The notes: generated by a model from the letters alone, not told the origin. A DNA stretch of 6,382 bases from Pseudomonadota bacterium (GCA_023445955.1 JAEXJH010000275.1:1-6382), one strand, 5' to 3'; shown: positions 1 to 5,241, counted from the first letter of the stretch. Program-made: numbers and translations.

Positions 1-1236
1 ACCACCGTGGCCTCGATCCTGGCCATGGCCGCCCACATCGACGGCCGCGCCGGCAGCGTGGTGGACATGACGGGCCTCGCCCAAAAGGGCGGCTCGGTGT
101 TCAGCCACGTCAAGATCGGCGAGACGGAAGAGACCATCGTCGGCGGCCGCGTGCCGGCCGCCAGCGCCGACGTGCTGATCGCCTGCGACCTGCTGGTCGC
201 CGCCTCGCCGGAGGGCCTGTCGCTCTATGCCAAGGACCGCACGCGGGCCTTCGGCAACAGCGACTTTGCCCCCACGGCCGACTTCGTCACCAGCCGCGAC
301 GTCAAGTTCGACTCGAGCGCCATGGCCCGCCGGGTCAAGGGCGCCACCAACACCTTCGACGCCTGCCCGGCCCAGCGCCTGGCGGAAACCGAGTTCGGCG
401 ACGCCATCTACGCCAACATGATCATGGTCGGTTTCGCCTGGCAGCGCGGGGTGATCCCGGTCTCCAGCCGCGCCTTCTATCGCGCCATCAAGCTGAATGG
501 CGTCGACGCCGAGGCCAACCTGCAGGCCTTCGAACTGGGCCGCCGCGTCGCCCACGACCCGGCCTCGATCGCGGTCAAGGAAGACAAGGTCGCCACCCCC
601 GAGGTGATGCCGCTGGACGAGCTGATCGCCCACCGCATCCGCGAGCTGACCGCCTACCAGAACGCCGCCTACGCCCAGCGCTACGCCGACAAGGTGGCCA
701 AGGTCCGCAGCGCCGAAGCCGCCATCGGCGGTGAAGCCCTGACCCGCGCGGCGGCCGTGAACCTCTACAAGCTGATGGCCTACAAGGACGAGTACGAGGT
801 CGCGCGCCTCTACACCGACGGCCGCTTCAAGGCCGAGCTGGCCGGGACCTTCAAGGGCGGCAAAGCCAAGGTCTGGCTCTCGCCGCCGCTGCTGGCCCCC
901 AAGGGGCCGGACGGCAAGCCCAAGAAGATTGCCTTCGGCGGCTGGATGCTCGATCTCGCCTTCCCGATGATGGCGAAGATGAAGGGCCTGCGCGGCGGCG
1001 CCCTGGACATCTTCGGCCACACCGAGGAGCGCAAGATGGAGCGCGGCCTGATGGCGTCCTACGAGACGACCCTCGACCGCCTGGCCGCCGGCCTCTCCAA
1101 GGAGAGCCTGCCGCTGGCGGTGAAGATCGCCGAGATCCCGCAGCAGATCCGCGGCTACGGCCACGTCAAGGACGCCTCGGTGGTCACCGCCAAGGCGGCC
1201 GAGGACAAGCTGTGGGCGCAGTGGGGCGCGGCTTAG
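1..1236 (+). CDS. Indolepyruvate ferredoxin oxidoreductase-family protein, C-terminal part (5' end outside window)
   Basis: Open from the first base in this frame, so the GTG at 7 is an internal valine and not a start. About 411 C-terminal residues are visible. The family converts indolepyruvate (or related aryl 2-oxoacids) with CoA to the acyl-CoA and CO2, passing electrons to ferredoxin; it acts in the cytoplasm. The visible part begins within the pyruvate ferredoxin oxidoreductase gamma-type domain, with the typical stretch MTGLAQKGGSVFSH and, later, AIYANMIMVGFAWQRG. After about residue 205 comes the C-terminal region known as DUF6537, recognisable by LYKLMAYKDEYEVARLY, PKKIAFGGWML and FGHTEERKMERGLM. 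The fused form in alphaproteobacteria is about 1150 residues, so the thiamine-diphosphate and iron-sulfur domains should lie upstream. It ends at TAG 1234-1236, overlapping the stop of the convergent acetyltransferase gene. Family assignment is confident; the true substrate is inferred. Confidence 0.9.
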   Translation, partial: TTVASILAMAAHIDGRAGSVVDMTGLAQKGGSVFSHVKIGETEETIVGGRVPAASADVLIACDLLVAASPEGLSLYAKDRTRAFGNSDFAPTADFVTSRDVKFDSSAMARRVKGATNTFDACPAQRLAETEFGDAIYANMIMVGFAWQRGVIPVSSRAFYRAIKLNGVDAEANLQAFELGRRVAHDPASIAVKEDKVATPEVMPLDELIAHRIRELTAYQNAAYAQRYADKVAKVRSAEAAIGGEALTRAAAVNLYKLMAYKDEYEVARLYTDGRFKAELAGTFKGGKAKVWLSPPLLAPKGPDGKPKKIAFGGWMLDLAFPMMAKMKGLRGGALDIFGHTEERKMERGLMASYETTLDRLAAGLSKESLPLAVKIAEIPQQIRGYGHVKDASVVTAKAAEDKLWAQWGAA

Positions 1237-1730
1237 GCCTCGAAGGCTTCGTCGTACGCGACGACGCCCTGCGCCCGTGAGCCTGCCTTCAGCGCAAGGC
1301 TCTGGAAGTATTCGGCGGGCGGCCCCGGGTAGACCAACTCGGGGCCGCTGCTAAATCCAAAGCGGCCGTAATAGGCCGGATCGCCGAGCAGGACGCAGCC
1401 ATTGGCGCCCAGGGCGCGCAGGGCGTCCAGCCCGTGTTCGATCAGCTGTCGGCCAATGCCGCTTCCTTGGAAGTCGGGGAGGACGGCGACCGGACCCAGG
1501 CCGCACCAGCCCGCCGTCCCGTCGCTGATCGTGACCGGCGAAAAGGTGACATGGCCGACGACCTGTCCGGCCTCTTCGGCCACCAGCGAAAGCGTGAGCT
1601 GGCCCCGAGCGCGCAGGCGTTCGACGATGGCGGCTTCGATCCCGCTGGCATGAGCGGCCCTGGCGAAGGCGATCTCGATCACCCGCGCGATGGCGTCATG
1701 ATCGGAGGGGGTCTCGGTCCGGATGTCCAT
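1233..1730 (-). CDS. GNAT-family N-acetyltransferase (YhbS/COG3153-like)
   Basis: Encodes 165 residues, a normal length for a single-domain Gcn5-related acetyltransferase, a cytoplasmic enzyme moving acetyl from acetyl-CoA to an amine. The acetyl-CoA-binding motif A is visible as VLPDFQGSGIGRQLIEHGL (Q88, G91, G93 of the Q/RxxGxG/A signature), preceded by the beta-strand WCGLGPVAV. The later segment GCVLLGDPAYYGRFGF (about 111-126) is characteristic of the YhbS-type subgroup. The N-terminus MDIRTETPSDHDAIARVIEIAF is the usual first strand and helix, supporting the ATG at 1730; only a weak AGAGCGG ribosome site precedes it. Its TAA stop (1235-1233) overlaps the stop of the convergent oxidoreductase gene. 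The acceptor substrate cannot be told from sequence. Confidence 0.9.
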   Translation of the reverse strand: MDIRTETPSDHDAIARVIEIAFARAAHASGIEAAIVERLRARGQLTLSLVAEEAGQVVGHVTFSPVTISDGTAGWCGLGPVAVLPDFQGSGIGRQLIEHGLDALRALGANGCVLLGDPAYYGRFGFSSGPELVYPGPPAEYFQSLALKAGSRAQGVVAYDEAFEA

Positions 1731-1736
1731 GCCGCT

Positions 1737-1762
1737 CTGTTAGCCGGTTCACGGCGCGTCGT
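1737..1762 (-). promoter_or_regulatory. Candidate promoter for the acetyltransferase gene
   Basis: On the minus strand ACGACGC (1762-1756), an 11-base spacer and GCTAACAG (1744-1737) resemble the Caulobacter housekeeping pattern TTGACGS-N10-14-GCTANAWC, with five of seven and six of eight matches. The -10 element would end only six bases before the ATG at 1730, so the transcript would be leaderless or nearly so. This is pattern matching only. Confidence 0.3.
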
Positions 1763-1776
1763 CTCGCCGGCGCGCC

Positions 1777-2004
1777 CTAGGGCTGCTGAGGTGCGGTCAG
1801 AGCGCTGGCCTCGACCGCGCGTTTCAGCGACGCCCAGGTGAACCTGTGGACGGCGCAGGCCTGGGCAGGATCCGTCTGGGTAGGGCAGGGCGCGGCGCCC
1901 TTCGGCGTGGGGGTCAGCAATACCGAAGGATCGCCGGCCAGAGCGTCACGCGGCGGGGCAAGCCGTCTGGCGCGACGGGCGGTTCGTGCTAGGTTTCCCG
2001 CCAT
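1777..2004 (-). CDS. Possible small hypothetical protein (doubtful)
   Basis: A 75-residue reading frame from ATG 2004 to TAG 1777, lying 46 bases upstream of the acetyltransferase gene in the same direction. Its C-terminal half, with APCPTQTDPAQAC and HRFTWASLKRAVEA, has GC-rich third positions and two cysteines seven residues apart, so it looks protein-like. The N-terminal half is arginine- and alanine-rich and looks like noise. A TTG at about 1920 is a possible internal start. Against it: the ATG at 2004 shares its bases with the start codon of the divergent ParD-like gene, no ribosome site is evident, and I recognise no family. It may be a degraded gene end or chance. Confidence 0.2.
   Translation of the reverse strand: MAGNLARTARRARRLAPPRDALAGDPSVLLTPTPKGAAPCPTQTDPAQACAVHRFTWASLKRAVEASALTAPQQP
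1967..1995 (+). promoter_or_regulatory. Candidate promoter giving a leaderless transcript of the ParD-like gene
   Basis: CTGGCGC (1967-1973) and GCTAGGTT (1988-1995), separated by 14 bases, resemble the alphaproteobacterial TTGACGS and GCTANAWC elements. Transcription would start seven or eight bases after the -10 element, at about 2002-2003, which is the ATG itself. No ribosome-binding site precedes that ATG, which fits a leaderless message. Transcription would continue into the FAD oxidoreductase gene. Confidence 0.4.
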
Positions 2005-2293
2005 GACCCAGCCTGCGAAACCCGTGACCGTCACCCTCACCGCCGAAGACGCCGCCGACCTGCAGGCGCGGGTCGAGCGGGGCGAGTTCGCCTCTCTGGA
2101 CGAGGGCGTGGCGGCCGAGCTGGCCGAGCTGAACTATCGCCGGGCGGCCGAGATCGTCGGCGGTCCGGACAAGCTTGAGGCCCTGTTGGACAAGCTCGAA
2201 GTGGTCGAGACGCAAGATCCCGCCGACTGGGTGGGCGGCAAGCGCTCGCTGTCCGACATGCTGGCGGACCTGAAGGCGCAGACCGGGTCCTAG
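2003..2293 (+). CDS. ParD-like ribbon-helix-helix antitoxin-type protein without an adjacent toxin
   Basis: Encodes 96 residues from ATG 2003. The N-terminal stretch VTVTLTAEDAADLQARVERGEFASLDEGVAAELAEL has the strand-helix-helix layout of ParD antitoxins: an alternating beta-strand that pairs in the dimer and binds the DNA groove, then a helix ending before a G-x-F/Y-A-S turn and a second helix. The C-terminal half is acidic and helical, with DKLEALLDKLE-type spacing and the ending SLSDMLADLKAQ, where a toxin-binding segment would be expected. The frame stays open to GTG 1838, but that extension is arginine- and alanine-rich and not family-like. No ParE-type toxin lies beside it: the next gene, 8 bases on, is an FAD oxidoreductase. 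It may therefore be an orphan antitoxin or a transcription regulator. The fold is fairly secure, the function is not. Confidence 0.75.
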   Translation: MTQPAKPVTVTLTAEDAADLQARVERGEFASLDEGVAAELAELNYRRAAEIVGGPDKLEALLDKLEVVETQDPADWVGGKRSLSDMLADLKAQTGS

Positions 2294-2301
2294 GCGCATC
2301 C

Positions 2302-3426
2302 ATGGCCGACTTCGATTTCGACGCCGTCGTGGTCGGGGCGGGCGCCGTGGGGCTCGCCTGCGGCTATGCGCTGGCCCGGCGCGGCTTGATCGTCGCGGTG
2401 CTGGAAGCGCAAGGCCACATCGGCCAGGGCGTGTCGTCGCGCAATTCCGAGGTCATCCACGGCGGGCTCTACTATCCCACCGGCTCGCTGAAGGCGAAGC
2501 TGTGCGTGCAGGGGCGGCGGCGGCTGTACGCGTTCCTGGAGGCGCACAACGTGCCCTACAAGCGCTGCGGCAAGCTGGTGGTGGCCACATCCGAGGACGA
2601 GGTCGCCCGCCTCGACGGCATATGGGACCAGGCCCTGGCCAATGACGTCGAGGGCATGGAGCGGCTGACCGGCGCCCAGGCGCGGGCGCTGGAGCCGGGC
2701 CTGAACGCCCACGCGGCGCTGCTGTCGCCGGAAAGCGGCGTCTTCGCCAGCCACGACTACATGCTGGCCCTGCACGGCGAGATCGAGGCGGCCGGCGGGG
2801 CGGTGGTGCTGTCGACCCCATTCGAGGGCGCGGAAGCCTTCGCCAGTGGCGGCTTCAAGATACGGGCGGGCGGGGCGGACCCGACCAGCCTGACCTGTCG
2901 CCTGCTGGTCACCGCGCCGGGCCTGTCGGCGCAGGACGTCGCGAGCCGTATCGAGGGCTATCCGGCGGACCACATTCCCAAGGCTCACTACGGCAAAGGC
3001 GTCTATTTCCGGCTGACCGGCAAGGCGCCGTTCCAGCGGCTGATCTATCCGCCGCCGATCCATGGGGCGCTGGGCACCCACTACCGCAACGACCTGGGCG
3101 GACAGGCGGTGTTCGGGCCGGACCTGGAATACGTTCCGGCCCCCGACTATGCGGTCGATCCGGCTCGCGCGGAGACTTTCGCGGCCTATATCCGCAAGTT
3201 CTGGCCGGGCCTGCCCGACGGCGCCCTGCAGCCCGATTATGCCGGCGTGCGGCCCAAGATCCACGGTCCCGACGAGCCCCAGCCCGACTTCCAGCTGCGC
3301 GGCGTCGAGGACCATGGCTTCGAAGGTCTGACGGCGCTGTTCGGCATCGAGAGCCCCGGCTTGACCAGCTCGCTGGCGATCGGCGAGGAGGTCGCCGCGC
3401 GGCTGCTGGCGGAGCCGGCCGCCTAG
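2302..3426 (+). CDS. FAD-dependent oxidoreductase, L-2-hydroxyglutarate oxidase (LhgO/COG0579)-like
   Basis: Encodes 374 residues of the D-amino-acid-oxidase (DAO) fold. The Rossmann dinucleotide motif GAGAVG is at residues 12-17, with the adenosine-binding acid E35 at the end of the second strand. The segment SRNSEVIHGGLYYP (46-59) is the hallmark of the LhgO/L2HGDH group, and FGIESPGLTSSLAIG (347-361) is its usual FAD-closing C-terminal motif. Known members oxidise L-2-hydroxyglutarate to 2-oxoglutarate, feeding electrons to oxygen or the quinone pool, and so repair a toxic by-product. E. coli LhgO is slightly longer, so a different 2-hydroxyacid substrate is possible. ATG 2302 follows the ParD-like stop by 8 bases with a minimal AGG (2292-2294) ribosome site, suggesting translational coupling in one operon. 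No signal peptide is visible. Confidence 0.87.
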   Translation: MADFDFDAVVVGAGAVGLACGYALARRGLIVAVLEAQGHIGQGVSSRNSEVIHGGLYYPTGSLKAKLCVQGRRRLYAFLEAHNVPYKRCGKLVVATSEDEVARLDGIWDQALANDVEGMERLTGAQARALEPGLNAHAALLSPESGVFASHDYMLALHGEIEAAGGAVVLSTPFEGAEAFASGGFKIRAGGADPTSLTCRLLVTAPGLSAQDVASRIEGYPADHIPKAHYGKGVYFRLTGKAPFQRLIYPPPIHGALGTHYRNDLGGQAVFGPDLEYVPAPDYAVDPARAETFAAYIRKFWPGLPDGALQPDYAGVRPKIHGPDEPQPDFQLRGVEDHGFEGLTALFGIESPGLTSSLAIGEEVAARLLAEPAA

Positions 3427-3443
3427 CTTCGCGTTGACACCGG

Positions 3444-3459
3444 ATCGGCCCCCGCCGAT
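3444..3459. other. Perfect 6-bp hairpin between oxidoreductase and glycosyltransferase genes
   Basis: ATCGGC (3444-3449) and GCCGAT (3454-3459) are exact inverted repeats around a CCCC loop, 17 bases after the oxidoreductase stop. No T-run follows, so it is not a typical intrinsic terminator. A TTGACAC sequence at 3434-3440 sits just upstream and could be a -35 element for the next gene, but no convincing -10 follows. The hairpin could be an mRNA 3'-end stabiliser, an attenuator or an operator. Confidence 0.35.
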
Positions 3460-3485
3460 GGTCCGCCGCCCGTAACGCTTCCGCC

Positions 3486-3499
3486 TGGAGCCCGCCTTG
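3486..3499 (+). promoter_or_regulatory. Ribosome-binding site that fixes a TTG start
   Basis: TGGAG (3486-3490) lies six bases before TTG 3497-3499. An in-frame TAA at 3473-3475 blocks any start further upstream, and the next ATG (3518) would cut off the conserved first strand NLLHAMLGKGLGG. The TTG is therefore the only good start for the glycosyltransferase. Confidence 0.75.
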
Positions 3500-4546
3500 A
3501 CCAACCTGCTGCACGCCATGCTGGGCAAGGGTCTGGGCGGACTGGAGCAGGTGTTTGTCGACTACCAGCCGATCCTTGAGGCCTGGGCCGCCAGGCGCGG
3601 CGGCCGCTGCGTCGGCGTGGTGCGCAAGGGCGGCAAGGTGGCGCTGGCGCAAGCCGGGCGGACGCCGCCGCTGACGGTGATGCCGGCCTTCACCGATTGG
3701 GATCCGATCACCCTGGGCGCGGCCCGCGCGGTGGTCCGTTCGGCCAGGCCGGCGATCATCCTCAGCCACGGTCAGCGGCCGGCGCGGCTGTTCGCCAAGG
3801 CCGCCTCGGCCGACGTCGTTCAGGCCGTGTGCGTACACAAGCCCAGCTTCGACGTGACGCCCGGGACCCACTATCTGTGCGTCGGCCAGCATCTGGCCAA
3901 CCTGGCCCTGGAGCGCGGCGCGCCTGCCGATCACGTGCACGTCGTCCAGAACGCGGTAAAGCCGCCCAAGGTCGAGGCCCGGCCGTTCGCCCGCGAGGAC
4001 GGGCCGGTGAAGATCGTCGCCGCCGGCCGGCTGCATTCCAAGAAGGGCTTCGACGTCCTGATCCGCGCCGTCGGCCGGCTGCGCAGCTGGGACTTCGACG
4101 TCACCTGCGAGATCGCCGGCGAGGGCGACGAGCGCGCCGACCTTGAGGCGCTGATCAAGGAACTGGACCTCGATCCCTGCGTGAAGCTGGTCGGCTGGAT
4201 CGACGATGTCGCCGGCTTCCTGGCGACCGGAGATCTCTTCGCTTTCCCCTCGCACCAGGAGGGTTTCCCGCTGACCTTGCTGGAGGCCATGGCGGTCGGC
4301 CTGCCGGTGGTGGCCACCGAGATCGACGGGCCGGTCGAGATCCTCAAGGAAGGGATCAACGGCCGCCTGGTGCCCGACGACGATCCCGACCGCCTGGGCG
4401 AGGCCCTGGGCGAGCTGATCAGCGACCGCGACACGGCTCTGCGTCTCGGCGCGGCGGCGCGCGAACTGGTGTTGGCCGAATACGGTCCGGACGAGCTGGC
4501 GCGGCGCTTGGAAGCAGCTTTGGACGGAATGCTTTCGCGGGCTTGA
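3497..4546 (+). CDS. GT4-family (GT-B fold) glycosyltransferase
   Basis: Encodes 349 residues with a TTG start. Family members transfer a sugar from a nucleotide- or lipid-linked donor with retention of configuration, usually at the cytoplasmic face of the membrane during assembly of LPS, capsule or other surface glycans. The N-terminal domain opens with LLHAMLGKGLGGLEQVFVDY, whose glycine-rich loop contacts the acceptor or donor. The C-terminal donor domain begins near residue 171 (VKIVAAGRLHSKKGFDVLI, with R178 and K183 positioned to hold the donor phosphates). It contains the E-x7-E signature, E255 and E263, in EGFPLTLLEAMAVGLPVVAT. No membrane segment is visible. There are no other polysaccharide genes in the window, so the product is unknown. 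The stop TGA 4544-4546 lies inside the -35 element of the tRNA promoter. Confidence 0.9.
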   Translation: MTNLLHAMLGKGLGGLEQVFVDYQPILEAWAARRGGRCVGVVRKGGKVALAQAGRTPPLTVMPAFTDWDPITLGAARAVVRSARPAIILSHGQRPARLFAKAASADVVQAVCVHKPSFDVTPGTHYLCVGQHLANLALERGAPADHVHVVQNAVKPPKVEARPFAREDGPVKIVAAGRLHSKKGFDVLIRAVGRLRSWDFDVTCEIAGEGDERADLEALIKELDLDPCVKLVGWIDDVAGFLATGDLFAFPSHQEGFPLTLLEAMAVGLPVVATEIDGPVEILKEGINGRLVPDDDPDRLGEALGELISDRDTALRLGAAARELVLAEYGPDELARRLEAALDGMLSRA

Positions 4547-4571
4547 TGTACGGACCGCTCGGGAGTATGAC
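4543..4571 (+). promoter_or_regulatory. Promoter of the tRNA gene, overlapping the glycosyltransferase stop codon
   Basis: TTGATG (4543-4548), a 17-base spacer and TATGAC (4566-4571) form a good sigma-70-type promoter. Its -35 element contains the TGA stop of the preceding gene. The predicted start of transcription near 4576-4578 coincides with the beginning of the inverted repeat around the tRNA, giving a leader of about 13-15 bases. Confidence 0.6.
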
Positions 4572-4575
4572 CCCC

Positions 4576-4675
4576 GTCCGTCCTGGCGATGGCTGGGTAG
4601 CTCAGATGGTTAGAGCGGTGGATTCATAACCCACAGGTCGGCGGTTCGATCCCGCCCCCCGCCACCAGGACGGAC
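4576..4675 (+). repeat. 11-bp perfect inverted repeat flanking the tRNA (leader-trailer clamp)
   Basis: GTCCGTCCTGG (4576-4586) is the exact reverse complement of CCAGGACGGAC (4665-4675). The right arm begins in the CCA end of the tRNA and runs into the trailer; the left arm is the predicted leader. In the precursor RNA these arms would extend the acceptor stem, with the left-side bases CGA (4587-4589) bulged and T4590-C4593 continuing the helix against the 3' acceptor strand. Such structure can influence RNase P and 3'-end processing. Confidence 0.6.
4591..4667 (+). tRNA. tRNA with CAU anticodon, probably elongator tRNA-Met
   Basis: The 77-base cloverleaf reads: acceptor GGCTGGG (4591-4597) with CCCCGCC (4657-4663); D stem GCTC/GAGC; anticodon loop TTCATAA with CAT at 34-36; variable AGGTC; T stem GGCGG/CCGCC around TTCGATC; discriminator A and encoded CCA (4664-4667). 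The first base pair is G1-C72 and the anticodon stem lacks the three G-C pairs of initiators, so it is not tRNA-fMet. The D arm and T arm are standard. Two stem positions do not pair: U4 with C69 and A31 with C39. The other possibility for a CAT anticodon is the lysidine-modified tRNA-Ile2; its acceptor normally carries C4-G69 and C5-G68 as recognised by TilS, whereas this has U4 and G5-C68, favouring Met. Confidence 0.88.
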
Positions 4676-4683
4676 TACTTTTT
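4665..4683 (+). terminator. Possible terminator of the tRNA transcript
   Basis: The right arm of the inverted repeat is followed after three bases by TTTTT (4679-4683). There is no local hairpin; the stem would have to form with the leader across the whole tRNA. The T-run also lies downstream of the convergent antitoxin gene, but on that strand it reads as A's and gives no signal. Confidence 0.35.
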
Positions 4684-4707
4684 CCTTAGAATTCAGAAGT
4701 TTCCGAG

Positions 4708-4989
4708 CTAGGCGCCGACCGCCTTCTTGAGGATCTCGTTCGCGCGACTCTGCCAGCCGGGACCGCCTTCCCGAAGCTTGTCGAGCACGGCTTGGTCCAG
4801 CCGCAGGGTGACCTGCTTCTTGGGGTTCTCGGATTTTGGACGGCCTGGACGCATGTACGTGCCATTGGCGGGTCTGATGACCTTCCCGCCGATGCTGAAC
4901 TGCGCCCGTTCGAAATGATCATCTGTCCATTCCGGTGCGTCATCCGGGTCGATCCAAATGTCCTCTGAATCTGGCTTGTTCTCGGGCAT
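4708..4989 (-). CDS. brnA: BrnA-family antitoxin
   Basis: Encodes 93 residues. BrnA antitoxins bind and neutralise the ribonuclease BrnT and, through a C-terminal ribbon-helix-helix, repress their own operon. Here the N-terminal acidic segment DPDDAPEWTDDHFERAQ (14-30) matches the toxin-wrapping part, RPGRPKSENPKKQVTLRLD (47-65) is the family's linker and DNA-binding strand, and GPGWQSRANEILKKAV (76-91) is the hallmark helix. ATG 4989 has the ribosome site GATGAGAA upstream, within the toxin gene, and there is no other start before residue 46, so a 50-base overlap with brnT is required. The gene ends facing the tRNA, about 40 bases away. Family call is confident; neutralising activity is inferred. 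Confidence 0.9.
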   Translation of the reverse strand: MPENKPDSEDIWIDPDDAPEWTDDHFERAQFSIGGKVIRPANGTYMRPGRPKSENPKKQVTLRLDQAVLDKLREGGPGWQSRANEILKKAVGA

Positions 4990-5221
4990 TGCATTTTCTC
5001 ATCGAGATGATGCGGCGGCCTTCGCCACGGGGTGTCCAAACAATCAGAACCATTCGCTCGCCAAGGAAGCCGACGGTGAAAAAGCGCTCCTCGCCATAGT
5101 CCGCACGGTCGTCGGGCAGGGTGAATTCAGCACCGTCGAACAGCTGTATCGCGTCGGCGAAATCCAAGCCGCGCTGATCAAGCGTTCTTTGGAGTTCCTC
5201 CTCGTCGAACTCGATATCCAT
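4940..5221 (-). CDS. brnT: BrnT-family toxin (RelE-like ribonuclease)
   Basis: Encodes 93 residues, the family's normal length. BrnT toxins are RelE-fold ribonucleases that stop translation when the antitoxin is degraded. Recognisable parts are LDFADAIQLFDG (19-30), DDRADYGEERFFTVGF (37-52), the central strand RMVLIVWTPRG and RRIISMRKCNAREQARF (69-85), which match the usual pD-R-YGEeR, G and R-IISaR-A..E...Y blocks. The N-terminal block is unusual: where most members read D-x2-K-x3-N-x3-H-G, this has D6, E9, T13, R17, G18. Start ATG 5221 is preceded by GGGAGG with an 11-base gap; no in-frame alternative start was seen nearby. Toxin comes before antitoxin, as usual for brnTA. Whether the altered N-terminus leaves it active is unknown. 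Confidence 0.87.
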   Translation of the reverse strand: MDIEFDEEELQRTLDQRGLDFADAIQLFDGAEFTLPDDRADYGEERFFTVGFLGERMVLIVWTPRGEGRRIISMRKCNAREQARFRGHLDRPG

Positions 5222-5232
5222 GCCGAAAGCAT

Positions 5233-5238
5233 CCTCCC
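5233..5238 (-). promoter_or_regulatory. Ribosome-binding site of brnT
   Basis: GGGAGG on the minus strand, 11 bases before the ATG at 5221. It is a strong core at longer than optimal spacing. An out-of-frame ATG at 5232 immediately follows it and could compete for initiation, reducing toxin output. Confidence 0.5.
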
Positions 5239-5241
5239 GGC

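Noticed and set aside
1..9. GTG at position 7 as a gene start
   Set aside because: The visible protein begins inside a conserved domain of a much longer enzyme, so the gene continues to the left of the window.
1769..1783. Palindromes GGCGCGCC and GCCCTAGGGC in the acetyltransferase upstream gap
   Set aside because: Short GC-rich palindromes are common by chance here; they are not followed by a T-run and are not repeated elsewhere in the window.
1838..2002. N-terminal extension of the ParD-like gene from GTG 1838
   Set aside because: The extra 55 residues are Gly/Ala/Arg-rich and not family-like, while ATG 2003 directly precedes the conserved first strand and follows a promoter-like motif.
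2290..3528. Long 412-codon open frame on the minus strand
   Set aside because: It is the antisense of the FAD oxidoreductase; GC-rich codons keep that frame open. Its product is Arg/Gln/Gly-rich with no family motif, whereas the plus-strand protein has complete conserved motifs.
2909..4255. 448-codon minus-strand open frame across two genes
   Set aside because: It spans the antisense of the oxidoreductase end and the glycosyltransferase and has low-complexity composition, so it is a shadow frame.
4686..5039. 117-codon minus-strand frame overlapping brnTA
   Set aside because: It is out of frame with both BrnA and BrnT, Arg/Ser/Pro-rich and without motifs.
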